Source of the DNA: Undaria pinnatifida
Taxonomy: Eukaryota > Sar > Phaeophyceae > Laminariales > Alariaceae
Length of the DNA stretch: 64,000 nucleotides
Assembly (NCBI GenBank): GCA_012845835.1
Contig: JABAKD010000025.1
Location: 18,279,476-18,343,475, forward strand
Reading direction: 5' to 3'
In this document: positions 24,501-37,800 of the stretch, piece by piece
How the letters are laid out: the number at the start of each line of letters is the position of its first letter
Position numbering within the stretch: position 1 is the stretch's first letter
The notes under the pieces: generated by a model
Seen by the model: only the letters and a program-made list of their open reading frames with translations
Databases searched by the model: none
Told to the model about the DNA's origin: nothing
Made by a program: the position numbers and the translations under genes

Positions 24501-27368
24501 ATTTTAGAACTGCACCCACGTATTTGGGGGGAAGTTGGACGTACATAGTGCGGGGTCAGTTTTGCAGCGGCTAAAGTGCCTGTTGTTAGTGCGTTAGCTT
24601 CAGTGGAGCCGACAACTACTGTTCGCCAGCGATGAATTACTTGCTTGTCACGCGCGTAGGTCGGTGTATCTGGCATAAGAACACTTTACGGTTGTCGTGC
24701 GTGGTTGGGGTTTTGGCTTGAGAGAGTTGGTGCAGTGCAGACCGCTTGCCGATGCGTTGTCAATTCAATCACGTTAGTTGACGTAATCGGACAGGCCCGG
24801 TACTTGTTTGATAGTATAATATTCCCCTTGTTTTTGGGATGGTGACGCTGGCAAGGTGTGTGGCACACCTGACGCGAAGAGATGGCCTGGCTACGATGAC
24901 CTCCCGAGCTTCACTTCAATGATGCCGAAGACCACATACCCAGACAGACTACGGCAGCACGTGGTGAGCCGGAAACCTAAGTGTGCTGTTATGATAGTAC
25001 ACATCCTGCCTATGCACAATATGATAGTAGAAAACCTACTTATTATGACGGTATGCAACGTTCGGACGTTGGCATTGCGTAGTATTCGTCTTGGATGATT
25101 AACTCATGAGGATGAAGACGCGCCCCTCGTTGTGCCTGTACAGCAGTAGTTGGCTGTGCCAAACTTGAAAAGGGTGCTCCTCTCCTCCCCTCTCTGCCAT
25201 GTTCCCCTTTGCCAACCTTGCGTGTTAAGACGACGACTGACGGCACCCCTGAACTCAGGCATTCCCCATTATAATTGAATTGACTACTGGATATTGACTA
25301 TGTTCACTATATTGACTACCGAACTTCGTTGGGATATTATACTTCGAAGTATGTGTTATACCATTAACGCAATTCGACCCGCTTGGACAAACCTAATGCC
25401 AGACTGAGACGGCACGCACGGCTGGGACCGAGAAGCTCGTTACCTCCGAGGCGATCGATTTGATTTCCAGACTTCTCACGCTGGACCCCCACCGGAGAAC
25501 TTCTGCAAAGCAGGTCAGTGCTGATGTCGTGCACATCGGTTGTGCTGGTATTACTGATGTTGCGCACATTGAATGTGCTCTAAGTAGAAATTCGCCCCGT
25601 GCCTCCGACGCATAGCGCCGTGTCTACCGATTTCAACGTTATGAAGGAAATCCGAGCGCTACTTGAAGCTTAGTTGTTCACTACATGAAAACGCTGGCTG
25701 GTGCTCTTACTAATTCAAACAAATCCCGTACACTAATTGTCCCTATCCCAAAATGGTGCATGCGGTTCTGAATAGGTGAACATATTTCGGCAACCGACTG
25801 AACTTTCAGTTATGATTTGCTTCGTATGTTGAGAAACAAATATTCGAATATCGTAGTGCATTCAGTGACGTTTCGCTTGACGTCGCCCCGTTGCCTGCTG
25901 AGCATTTACTGCGTAGTCGCGACAAGCGAGAGACCAGTGACTGCGTTTGCTTTTATCGCCACCTGTGTTGTTACACGGGGATATCATTTGTTATTCAGGG
26001 GTTTCCGCGCGCGTTGTGCCGTTGGCCGCTGCGGGCTATGCACCGCGCGATGGGAGTCACGACTATTCGCTACTGTACATGGTTTGCATTTTTATTGGTT
26101 TTATAACATGGAATACATCAGCTGTGAGTTCTCCGGATAAATAGTTGCGCAGCTTTGTCAAAACGTAACTATCGTATGCCCCGTCATTGAATTACCCCCC
26201 AGGCTCTGGAGACTCGGTATTTTCGTACGCATCCAATTTGCCCCGACAACATTCTTGACTTGGCACCGCTAGAGCTGCCTGATCGCGATGGATCTTACCA
26301 CGAGTTCCAAACAAAGCGAAAACGGAAAGAGGAGGGCATGATACAGCAGGATGCTAAGCGTGCCCAAAAAAGGAAGGTATGGTGGAAACTATCGGCTGCC
26401 TCAGCGTTATGATATCCATATTGCACTTCAAAAAGTCGTCAAAAGGGCAAGGGAGTTACCCTGACTGTGGTTTTCAAGCCTCATAGCTGTTGCCCCCCCC
26501 CGGGCTTAGGAATCATCGTTGCAATTCGAAAGATCGCCAACGCATTACCAATGCAAAGGTTATCCTACGCTAATTCTAGGTGATTTGTCTCCGGGTGAGT
26601 ACAAGTTTCAGTTGCGCTGAGCCGGGTAGTCATTCCTCATCGCCGTTGCGCCCCCCGCGCTGAAGAAAAGGTAAAGTACAGAGCACCTATGTATAATAAG
26701 AAACATAAAAACTGGTTGAGGCTAAGTATCTTGTTTGGCAGAGGATGCGTTCTACTCTAGCTTCAGTATAATGGCTCCGGGAATTCTTACGTTCCTGTAA
26801 ATATCAGCTTGCCTTTGTTGTTACTCTGTCTCTTTCCATAGACGCGTCGTTCGGCGTTTGCACTCTCCCCACGTCGAGAAAATCAGCTTTTCATCTTGGG
26901 GGGTGTGCTATCTTGCGTGTTGTACGCTAGGTGTCCTTTACTCTGACACTGCTTTTCATTCCTCGTCGTGTTTCCCCACACCGCTTTTAGGAAAAGCGCA
27001 TTGGAAGCTCCGGGGACCCCCGTCGAAGTGGAGATCGACCATCACCGTTGAGCCCTAAAACAGCATCAGCTGACGCCACGCAGCGAGGACTTCCACTGCA
27101 CCAAGGCGTTAGCGGACTAGGGCACCAAGCTAATGCGGGCCCTGCGGCACCACAGCCACCTCTTCCAAGTGGATCGCGAAATTGGGCACCCCCTCTCCCG
27201 CCCCCGAATCTTTTGGCACCCCCACCTCCGCCCATCTCAGGGCAGCCGCCGCTACCTGTCGGAGCCCCTCCTTTGCCTCCTGGACCCGGACTACCGTCGT
27301 TCAGCGGCGTAGCTCCATTTGCGGTGCCAGCGGCTCCGTCGTACGCCGGCCAGGTTCGTGCCACATGA
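21553..27368 (+). CDS. Transcription-type cyclin-dependent kinase, CDK12/13/CDK9-like (5' end not found)
   Basis: Serine/threonine kinase of the group that, with cyclin K or T, phosphorylates the RNA polymerase II CTD in the nucleus. Exons read: 21553-21648, 22256-22377, 23473-23605, 24163-24387, 24856-24963, 25403-25513, 26204 (or 26203)-26376 and 26991-27368, all GT-AG with matching phases, about 448 residues. Visible in order: PVTAIREMKIL (C-helix, PITAIRE type), an acidic/basic beta4-beta5 insert, YIVLEYLEHDL, HRDIKCSNLL catalytic loop, LADFGLAR, activation-loop LTNRVITLWYRPPELLLG, DCWGVGCIFAELI, and LISRLLTLDPHRRTSA. A KRKRKEE basic stretch and a proline-rich tail (PPPPPISGQPPLP) follow. 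HRDIKCSN and the insert favour CDK12/13 over CDK9. The glycine loop and VAxK lysine should lie upstream of 21553, but I could not identify them; an SR/proline-rich frame at 21015-21170 may be an N-terminal exon. Family assignment is firm; the N-terminus is open. Confidence 0.9.
22440..22915. repeat. 24-bp minisatellite inside CDK intron
   Basis: About 20 imperfect copies of CGATGTTGATATCGCAACGTC plus ATAT, in the intron between 22378 and 23472. EcoRV-like GATATC recurs in the units. Confidence 0.9.
23137..23390. repeat. MITE-like repeat in CDK intron, copy 1
   Basis: Begins TAAACCCTTTGGGACGTGG and ends GGATCCCAAAAGGGATAA, inverted ends. A similar block lies at 23738-23995 in the next intron. 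The ends resemble motifs at 34137, 38855, 39160 and 46720. No clear target duplication was seen. Confidence 0.5.
23738..23995. repeat. MITE-like repeat in CDK intron, copy 2
   Basis: Begins TAAACCCTTTGGAACTTGAA and ends GGACCCCCAAAGGGTTA. It has GAATGAATCAAATGAATCGA short tandem units near its left end. Confidence 0.5.
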
Positions 27369-29630
27369 CAGCCTGTATTGCGAACTTGTTTTGCTGCCAC
27401 AGCGACGAACTTTATCGAACTATCATGTCAGACCAGCTATTATAGTATGGATTTTTTTAGACGATATTTCTGCGTAATTTTTTTCGAGTTTTGGGGCTCC
27501 AGAAAAAAACTGGATGACAAATGTGGGACCTCCAATGTGGCTTCTGAATTTTAGAAAGTGATTTTGTACCGAATAATTGGTTGGTCTTGTTTCCCTTTAA
27601 AAGAAAACAAAAATCTGGCACATACACTATCGCCGGCTACGTTGGGTCGCCACCACGACTGCTGCGGTTACTGCTGTGCTGCTGCCGTGTTGCTGCTATC
27701 GCTTTAGTGTTCAGGAAGCTCTCACACACAAGCGCGCAGCAGGTATGCTGTAGGTGTGTATGGTTATTCTTTGTTGTGGGTGATGACGTGTACAGCAGAC
27801 AGATATCATAGCAGGTACAAACTAGGCAGTAATGATATGTGATGCTTGGTACCAGGTAGTATCCAAAAATCAAATGTTATCGGTTCTGACAGGATGGAAG
27901 AGTCGATATTTCTGGGCTTAAAAATAACACAATTCTCTGATGTCTGGCTCCCGTCAGAACTGAACGTGTTTATTTTTGAACGTGGGAGATCCCTGATAGC
28001 GAGAAATATTAGCGAAAGCGTTTCCCACAGTAGTCGGTCTCAGAAGAAATCATCTGTAGAGTTTCAAGGGAGTCTCAATTTGACTCCCCAATGTGATATC
28101 ATATAATGTTCTCGCATTCGCCCGTTCCCCCGTTGTGTAGGCCCAGGTCGCAAAGTAAGCCTAACAATAGCATTCTGATGGGGGAAAAAACACCTACAAG
28201 GACAAGGAGTACGTTTAGCTTAACGGAACTCGAATCGTACTGGTATACTTATGAAGCGTAGGATGCCCGCGCTCAGACTCCTATCACCATTATGCGAGTT
28301 GTGACGCGTGGCGTGACGACCGTCGGGTCTCAGTATCATAGTGGGCAAGAGCGCTCCATTCCCACTCTCAGCTAGCCTCAGCTGAACCGACAATAGTCTC
28401 TTGTCGGCGTCTGCATCATGTCCACGGTTTCGGGGGCACTCGCTGGATTGGCGTGAGCTATCACGCCCCACCCAGTATGGTGTGTTACGCCCCCTAAAAA
28501 AATGGGACACATTTAGGCCTGTACGTAGTGCAAATAGATTGGGTGCACGAAAACGTGCTAAAACGCATCGGATGACGTTCCCAATTTCACAATAGTTGTT
28601 GAAGATGGCGTTTACTTTATTATTGGCAGTTTTTCAAAGGTGTGTTTGGTATGGTATGTACGTTATGGGTACCCGAGCACCTACCTGAGTATGACCGATA
28701 CAACCAGGTCAGGTGTGGTACTCGGGTACATTAGATAATATGCTCGACATGCCCGACTAAACAAACCCTTGCAGTTTTTCTATTTACATTAACTTTCCTG
28801 CTTTTTTTCCTATTCATGGTGTTACTTTATGCATGTGCTGCGTTGTCCGCGAGACAGGTGCAATATTGATAAACTTGTCTGTTTTTTACGTAAGTCTATA
28901 GTGTTACTTTCTACGTACACTTTGTCCGCGATACAGTTGCCACGCTGATAACCTTGTCTGCTTTTACTCATTATACAGTGCTTTTTTCTACGTACGTGCT
29001 GCTATGTCCGCGACCCAGGTGCAATATCCACCTCTGCCGCCGCTGCCACACACCAGTCTGCCCGATGCCCGGTACCAAGACCGCGGAGACGCGTTACACA
29101 ACGCCCCTCGATAGAGGATAACACTATCTTGTGTTGTGTTGTAGCACATCACAAACGTGGGTTTACATACTGATGGTTGTACAGCTTACACGATGCACGT
29201 GTGATTTTTCAACGAGGCTGCTCGATAGTAGATAGTACCTTCTGGTGTTGTGTCGTAGCACATCGTAACAGAGGGTTTATTTTTTCATGCTTGAATATTT
29301 TACACGTTGTACAAGTTTTTTTTCAGCTCGGGCGCGAACTGCTCCCACAAGCAATAAGGGTACAGACAGCACCTGAATGCCTAAAAAGAACGTCGTACAC
29401 ACCCTACCACCCTAACACCAAATCTAACATGCTGATGACACATGCCGATGACACATTATCGGCACACATCAAAGTCTACCAAATTAACAGGAACGGGCCC
29501 GATTATTATCAAAAACCCGAATACGCTGCACTCTGAGCGCAAGTATAATCTACACTACGGTCCCGGTGACGAGCTCAAGAGAGCATTGCATGACGCAACT
29601 GCGGGGTATTACACCGACAAAGGAAAAGTC
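27369..29630. other. Intergenic region between convergent CDK and MAP65 genes
   Basis: No conserved gene was recognised. 28830-29040 holds about 2.5 units of an 85-bp tandem repeat (TTTCTACGTAC, TGTCCGCGA, CAGGTGCAATAT). A 96-codon minus frame at 28220-28510 is not recognised. Confidence 0.45.
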
Positions 29631-30275
29631 TTACTTACGCCACAAGCTACAACGTCGCGTAAAGCAATTCGAGCGCAACAGATTGCCAGGAGAAAATGCC
29701 ACAAGCGCTACTTACGGCGTTGTGTAAATCAATTCGCGCGCAACATGGTGCCAGGACAAGAAAACTTGATTACGGCACAAACGCTACTACGACGGGGTGT
29801 AACGCGTTCAGAGCGCAATACGGCGCCAGGACAAAAAAACTTTTGTTATGCCGCAAGCGCAACCACGACGTTGTGTAAATTGCTTATCGCGCAACACAGC
29901 ACCATAACAAAAAAAATGTACTTTCATGCCACAAGCTACGACGTTGTGTAAAACAGTTCGCGCGCAACATGGCACCAGGACGAAAAACCCGCACGCTATG
30001 ATGTTGCGTGACAAAAAATCTTACTCGCGCCGCAAGCTACGACATCGTGGGAAACAATTCGCGCCCACACGGCACCAGGGTAATACATCTTACGTAAGCC
30101 ACGAGCGAAGACACCGTGTAAAGCAACTCTTGCGCAACACGCCGCCAGGACAGGGCGCTCAAGAGTCGAACTCTTACTACATCAATAAAAGAAAAAAATT
30201 ACTTATGCCACAAGCTACGACGGTGTGTAAAGCAACTCGTACGCAACTCGGCATGAGGACAGGGCCGCGTAAACT
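29630..30275. repeat. About 65-bp minisatellite
   Basis: Ten or so imperfect units of GCCACAAGCTACGACGTTGT, then GTAAAGCAATTCG, CGCAACA and GGCACCAGGACA. One more unit is at 30535-30615, after an AAGAGTCGAACTCTTA motif also present at 30150. Translated frames (ATTLCKAIRAQH repeats) follow the DNA repeat. Confidence 0.85.
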
Positions 30276-30319
30276 ATCTTGGACCCATTTGATAGCGACC
30301 GAAAACCGACGACTGCGAC

Positions 30320-30490
30320 ATTGTTAGCCTCTACAAAGATCGTGCAGCTGTGCGAGTATCACCGTGCTACACTACCCCTCCTTGCATCGCAGTGCAGACA
30401 CCTCCCGTACCCAAGCAAGATAAAGACTGCTTCGTGTGGCCGATGCATTAACCAAGTCATACCACCATTTCGACAGTTTTTCCCTCTCAG
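30320..30490 (+). mobile_element. Copia-like 3' end fragment
   Basis: A short plus-strand frame contains VADALTKSYHHFDSF, like the VADxLTK motif at the end of copia RNase H. It is followed by a purine-rich stretch. The nucleotide sequence is shared with minus-strand copies in the MAP65 intron at 38850-39410. Stops interrupt the rest. Confidence 0.5.
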
Positions 30491-30619
30491 GTCCAAAAGG
30501 TGTGAAGAAGAGTCGAACTCTTATTACATCATCAAAGGGAAACTCTTACTTATGCCACCAGCTACGCCGTTGTGTAAAGCAATTCTTGCGCAACACGGCA
30601 CCGGGACAGGGCGCTTGAG

Positions 30620-31424
30620 GGCCTGCTTAAGAGTCGAAACCTTCAAAGTTTTGCAAGGGGGATCCGATGGAAGAGTTCTCGGCGTCCTCCTTTCCTCCCG
30701 TGCTTGTTCGTTGCTTTGGTGCCTGTCCCGTCGACCCACCGCCGTTGTTCTCCATTTGGTTGCTGACGTCCGTTATCGTTGTTCCTGCAAAAGCGCGAAC
30801 GCGGAAATAAATGCTCGTCAAACGTGAGGGCTCAACCAAAGCACTGTTGCAATGTCATTCCAGGTATACAAAACTGCGGCGCGCTCTCAAGTCCAACTTG
30901 CAACAAACATATCGTGTATCTTGTTATTGAAACTGGTAAACATAATTATCCAACTTCAACCTGAGAAATACAACACCTAAGTGGCAATGGCGCTGCAGTG
31001 CAGTATTATTCTGCGGTGCCGTCAGAATGGCATGAAGCTGTCTGAGCTGTCCGATCAGCCGAGCCAAGGTCAGATATGCCGCCTTCTTGTGTGAGCTTCT
31101 ATGCAAGCGGGTGTTGCGCATTTTTTTGGAGTGTGATGCCTTTTTAACGTTATTAGTCTACGCACTTCACGTACCTGACGATCCGGCTGACGTGTCGCGT
31201 CCGTTCGAGGTGCAGTCAGGGCTGCTTGTCACAGTCGCTGTGGCGCTGGTCTTGCCTGAGCAGGGGGCGGACTGCATCGGGGTTCGGGGAACTTTGTGTG
31301 CCGCGCTGGTCCCCACCGCCTTGCGAACTGACCCAGGCTGCGAATAACGGGAGTGGGGACAGGGGGTGTATTATGCTGTTAATATGGTAGGTGCTGCATA
31401 GAGTTAGTTTAGAATATGGACCTG
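30620..31424. other. Intergenic, no gene recognised
   Basis: Only short frames. Nothing conserved was seen on either strand. Confidence 0.4.
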
Positions 31425-31600
31425 GTAGATCCAGCCAGTGCGATATGTATTGGCTGTGTCAGCAACCAATACCCTGGATCCAAACAGTGCAACGGTCGTG
31501 GCGAGCCCGCGACCGCGACCATCCTCCCTCCCCCCGGGGGGTGAGGGGGGCTCGCCGGAGACACGTATTTACGCGTTTTAGCTTCACTCAAGTCTAAAAG
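31425..31600. repeat. GC-rich palindromic dispersed element, copy 2
   Basis: Copy of 6895-7130 with the hairpin GTATTGGCTGTGTCAGCAACCAATAC, GGCTCGCCGGAGACACG and the right end TTTAGCTTCACT. Confidence 0.6.
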
Positions 31601-31891
31601 ATGCTAGTTGGGGTCATCTTTCAAAGGCAATTCCGGGGTCTCAAGGGTGGTAGATTGCTTTGTAAAATTAGAAAAAGCAGACAAGCGTGTGTCCCCCTCC
31701 GCAAACTCATCTCTTTTGCGTCCAACCTCTCTCGGCGCGCTGCGATTTCATGGGTTTCCATTGCGTCATGGGGCGTTGTCCTAGGACGTCCGCAAGTCGA
31801 CAAACTACAGGGAGCACTGGCAGCTCCCCAGCCAGTACAGCAGTACTGCCCAGCCAGTGCAGTAGAACTGGCTGACAGTACAGTAGTGCCT

Positions 31892-34800
31892 TTAGTACGT
31901 ACTAGACCAGGGTCCATCCCTATGAATAGATTTGTACTGCACTCGTCCGTTGCCATGACTCAGAACGGTCAATAAACCGGGTGCGATTGAGCTGTGATCT
32001 GTGGATAGCAACTCGGCATACGCAAAATATGTACCGGCATAATGATATGTAATGCGTACCGGTGTAATGCAACGCAACGCAGCCCTCACCGCCTTCCTGG
32101 TGCTGCGAGGTGTTTCTCTTCCCAGAGCCACCGCGTTCGACCCCTTGGGCGCAGGACTGGCCATAGCATGTTTCCTCAGCTCCTCCTGCGGTTTCGACAA
32201 GGTGAACAAGTCAATGCAACTGTTTGGTCGTTTGCACCCCTTTTCATTGTCATATCGCGAGGATCTGCATTCCTAACTCTGCCAGGAATAATAAACAGCT
32301 GATGAGCGAGGATGGTATTTCAAGGTGGATCGGGATTTTTGCAATACCGCCTGGCATGTGTGGAATTTCAAGACCTGTGACGTTAGTATTTGCGGTGGGT
32401 TCACCTTTTTCTTCGCATCCTTGGCGGCCTTGATGTTGTCCTTAAGCGCCGCATACTCTTCTTCCGACCGCTGAAGAGTGTCCATATACCTATCACATCG
32501 TATCATATATAGGAAGTATGATATCCATGGATCAAATTGATGGTCGAAGCGCACGGTTGCTGCAAATCAGCACGCTTGGATACCATCGGAGTGCGACCAT
32601 ATCATACTGCGGTTGGCGCCAACGAACGAAGCGAGGCGCCCTTGCTGCCTGCCGCCGTTCGCATCCGCATATATACCTGCCGTACTCCGCATCACATTTG
32701 GTGCATCATATTGAATGGTCGTGTTGGTGGACGAAACGTACGGTTGCGGCGAAGCAGCATATTAGGATATCATACGAGTAGTGCGGCCATACTGTGGCCG
32801 GTGTCAACGAACGAAACGAGGTGCCTTTGCTGCGTACCACCGTTTACATCCGGGTGTATGTGTCAGACGAAAGTGTCTTGCTGAATATCAGTGCATGGTC
32901 TCAAAGCGGCTATAGAACAGGCCCCATGTCACAAACCCGCCTTGTGTACCCCCTCAAAATAGTCGAGGTATCATAACCCATTTTGCATACCTCGAAACAG
33001 GTGAGGTGTCAAACCGACCCATTTTGTGTACCTCCTCGAAATGGTCAAAGTTCAAACCGGCCCCTGTAGTGTACCTCCTCGAAGTGGTTGAAGTCTCTGC
33101 CCGAGATGACAACGCAGTTGTTGCTGGCGCTTCGGTGCTGCAAGTCTGGCGATACGCTTCCAAATAGTATACTAACAGCGTGCGCGCTCAACTCAATACA
33201 TTCAGGTCGACCTGCAAAACACTGACCGTTTTCACTAGCCCTAACATTACCAATAAAACACACAAGGCCGGCAACAAGACAGCGCCCGGCAGGAATCGTG
33301 TGGTTTTCTCGAAAAATCGTTTGGGAGTTACCTTACGCCCTTGTACAAGAAGACCGCGTTCTGGGCGTTCTCCCATTGGGGAATGCTCTTCGAGAGGCTA
33401 GACGTAAGCTGCGGAAGGCGGTTCTTGATAAGCTTTTCTGCTTCAAGCTCGTCCTGCAGCCTGCGAATACAAGGGACAAAGGGCGCATGGCTTTCAGAGT
33501 TGCATATGGACACATTTTTTACCCTGACAGGCATTCATTCTTCGACTCCAGATTGTTGGAGCCTTTGCTATTAATATTACCATCTATTACCACGGACAAT
33601 AAGAATACGGTGATGACTCCATGTGCGAACAACAACCAACAACAGCATGGATACCAACAGCTGGCGTTGACTGAACATACCCGCATTGGGCTTTTTGCAT
33701 TGCAAGTGCATCTTGCTTGTCAGCCACGAACGGTTCAATCGCCTGGATAGCAACACATCCAATAGCGATATGAAGATGAATAAAATACTCGTATAATAAC
33801 ATGAACGAGACAATCGCTTCCACATCATACGAACATAAAAACTAACGACATGGACATGAAGAGCAAAACCAAAGCATACAAAACGTATGGGCAACTGCAC
33901 GCAGACCAACCGTTGAAAACACAAGGAATTTGTTACTCCCATCGGTAGTCAGTTCGTACGTTTGATACGACATTCGCTGTTCATCAAACACTACGCCGCG
34001 CAACACATCTGTTGTAAACGAAGTATCTGCTCTAGTGGGTTCGGTAGAAAATACAGTAATCACGTCGCCAGCATCCTTCTGCACTGTTCGGAACATGCGG
34101 CACGGTCCAACTACTACCGTGACAACCAGTCTTGCTTTAACCCCTTTTCTAGTACGAATTGCACCTACTGTGTAATTCCAAGCAACAAGTCCCCAAAAGG
34201 CAGCTACACTTCTAAAAGGGTTGACCCTGGAACTACTGGGAAAACATATTCCACAAAAAATCCAAGCCGTTTGTCCCGAAAAACGTGCCTACACCTCTAG
34301 AAGGGTTGAGGTGCGGGAAAGCAGTCTGACCTCTTCCGTTGCTCTCTTCGCTCTTGCTGGGTGCCCCTCGGACGTAGCCGGCTAGGGTCTTTGGTGCTGG
34401 TCTCAAGCTCGATCCGTCGCTGAACAAGGGATTCGCGGTCTTCGATTTTCTGCAGCGTGGGGGCAAACCAACACAGGCCGAAGGGATGTCATGCCATTGA
34501 ATGCTACCTTTGATTGCGATGCAAAGATAGCTATTCATAATGCAAACATGCAAACAAAACGCCGCTGCCTCGAAGACTTGTTTTCCAGCGACGGGGGGTG
34601 CAACCAACACAGGGCGAGGGGGGACCGCGCCATGGAATCCTAAGTTCGGTTTCAATGCAAACATAACGAACGCGAACGAAACGAAGGCAAACATAATGTA
34701 CGCAAACATAACGAATGCAAACATAATTAACGCAAACATAATGCTGCTATATCGAAAAATCAACTTTGTGCAACGTGGGGTGCAACCAACATGAGGCGTG

Positions 34801-37800
34801 GGAGCATCATTCCCTTGATTCCCAAGTTTTTCCGAGGTATTAAAACCCCATAGCACGCGCGATTGGAGTATCACACGCAGATGAATTTCGACGATATTCT
34901 CCATCTCATAACTGAGGCATGTGTTTAGTCTGTTTATTTATATAACACATAACGCCACTGTCTCGAAAACTACCACAACGCCTCGACGGAATACCGCTAC
35001 AGTTAACTGCACACCTCGAGGGTGCGTTTCATTTTTTTTACAAAAACATAACGCCGTTGTCGAAATCTTGCAAAACGCCTCCACGGCCGAATACCACTAC
35101 AGCATACAGCATACCTCGAGGATGTGCCTCATAGTTTCGAACTTGGACTGAAGGTTGGCCGCCTCCTCTGTGTGTTGAATAAGAAGATCCTCCGTGAAGC
35201 CCTCCTCGGTGACTAGCATCGGTTTGAACGCCAGTCTCTCGGCTTCGCAGTAGCCAATCTCATCCCAGAGACCTGCGGCACAAAATCCAAACCACCGCCG
35301 AGTACGTCGTGCTAGCCCCTTCAGCATCTTGACTCACGTTTTGGGGACAAACTGCTTCGAATGATATGAAATATAGTTTGCAGCGGATAGAGGTTAACGC
35401 AACGGGCTGAAGTTACGCGCGTGTTGGGAATCGATTTCGACGCAACGCTGGTGAATATATTGGTAAAGTCCATTCACAATACGTCAGCCTTGAGTTTAAA
35501 ACAACAAGGCGTTCCACGCATTGCGTTTTGACATAGTGCAGCAGTATAGTAGTCGGGCACAGCACCAACCAATGAGCGCCGAGAACGGATAAAAGCCGTA
35601 CTCGATATGCATTTTTATTGGATGGCCCAGACACGTAGTCAAAACATGTGGGTCCTACATGGTGTAAATCCCAAGCAGGGAGGGGGGGTGCTCTTTTGTT
35701 GTTTGGTCAATACCCATTTGACTACTTACGACGCACCCCTTCCGAGACGGAGCACCGTTCCCAGTCCTAACAGAGACATCTCCAACACTTGAGTGCTAAG
35801 TACGTATTTTCCGTAAATTCCATGAACAGCGTTTGTTTTTCTTATCCCCTTCCGAGGGGGGCGATAAACAGGAAATGATAATTGGACTGCCGGTGTGCAA
35901 GCGAGTTTCTGCTTTACGATGGCGCCAAGAAAATGAGGGCTCCTTTCCACCCTCACATGCCCGATATTCCATTATTCCATGTCCTATGTCCCGACCAAAC
36001 ATCTCCAACAAGTCAATTCGGATCTCCCCAAACATATTTGTTAAAAATCGCATGCACACGACACTCTTGCGTTCCAATCGCCATTTGGAGACGCACACAC
36101 AACCACCTAAGATACGGGGAAGCAACGGAGTTGCGTTTGGTTGGGTCGGGTTGGGTCGGGTTGCATTGGGCTTGTGTTGGATTGGGTTGACGATAGTTAC
36201 AAATATCCCTCAGAATTACCACAGTAGTTCCTAGCGAGAGCTAGAGTATCTTCCCATGATATCACCTCGGATTTTTGACCTTGATTCCTGAATGAGGTCA
36301 CCCATTTTGTGGAGCTTCAGCTTCCTTAGGCGGTCGAGTTCCGTTTCTCCAGCCTCCAGCGTTTGTAAGCTCATTCCGTCCACGCTTTCAGCGAACACAT
36401 CCTAGCGATAACAGAGACAAGGTAAATTCGTAAGGATAAATGGTCCGCTAACAGCTCACCTCTTCGCGCAGCACATTTGCGTTAACGACATGTGCGTTAA
36501 TCCCTTTAGCACTGTACTCCCGGTTTCCGGCATGTGGGCACAAAACACTTGGAATTTAGGATTTTGATAGGAAAATGGTGCAATTTGGAAAAAGGTTAAT
36601 GAACAATTCGTACTCGGGAGTTACATAGACAAGTGTATGATACCCTGACAAAAAACCCTCAACAATAACCGAGGACGGACAAGCCAGTACATTTTGCACG
36701 AACCACATCGTGACATGAGGCGCAATTGCGATCTACAAAAACGGTGGTGTTTACCATGCCCCTTGGTAGTGCAAATACGGGCTTTAGGGGCATACCTGGT
36801 ATGATACACAAAACGCAATACCTCCATCGACTACTGTACTGCAATAACAAAACATCATCGCTAGACATAAAGAGGGGCCAGGAGACATTTTAGGACTCAT
36901 AAACACGCAGGCCAACTACGGATATATACCATATGTGAACGAACAAGCGGGTGAGACCTTATCTCCTGGTCGGTGCAGAGTCTGAACGAGTCATTGTACG
37001 AACTCTCTCGACGTTAACACTTTTAACCATTGCATTCCCGCTATGAAGAAAAAACACTGGGATATAGGACAGGGCAAATTAAGGAATGGAAAAGGGTCAA
37101 GCGGTTCCCATTAGATCTTCGCCCCCCGCGTCATCACTCATCCTTCCCAAACGAATCGCCAGGACCTCTTCGCCTAATCCTACGAAATAAGATCAATGTC
37201 TCCGGTTCTGCTCCGAGGTGACCAACCCCGCCATCATACACGATTGACGTTCAACCATACACTTTCCCACGGAACGAGGCTACCACACATGAACTCAGCA
37301 AAACAAGCAAAGAGGGGCGTGCGTGATCTTTTGGCAATGACGACATGCGGCCATGTCGACACCTCGGCTCGAAGGTGTCCCCAAAAAACATGCGGCCATG
37401 TCGACACCTCGGCTCGAAGGTGTCCCCAAAACCAAGAACGTAACTATTCGAGGGCGTGCAATTTACTGGATACCAGTATATCATACTCGAGTATGCTGAC
37501 ATGTGCTGAACATGGCGTAAGTAAAGAGGCATGGCCGAAATCTCCTTGCGGCATGTGCGATGTATATCTCGGCCTCGAAGTTTGTGACCAGAGATCGTCT
37601 CTCTCTAGAGTGAAAAATTGTCACCGACAATGTACGTAAGATGTGGTGTCTGGTGTAAAGGATGTTGATCGGTAGAAATAACGGTTTGATGTAAAGAACA
37701 CACACCCACACACCCACATGGCGCGACAATGCTTGTGACCACCGAGCTTGTATACGCCTCTCTACGGTGCAGAGTTGGCACGGACACTGGATGTGCCGGA

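Noticed and set aside
29442-30327. Plus-strand frames with ATTLCKAIRAQH-like repeats as a repeat protein
   Set aside because: The periodicity is at DNA level (about 65 bp, not a multiple of three in most units) and frames break repeatedly.
34233-34904. 223-codon minus-strand frame
   Set aside because: Covers an intron repeat and reads MAP65 exon 10 in the wrong phase; the MAP65 frame is the conserved one.
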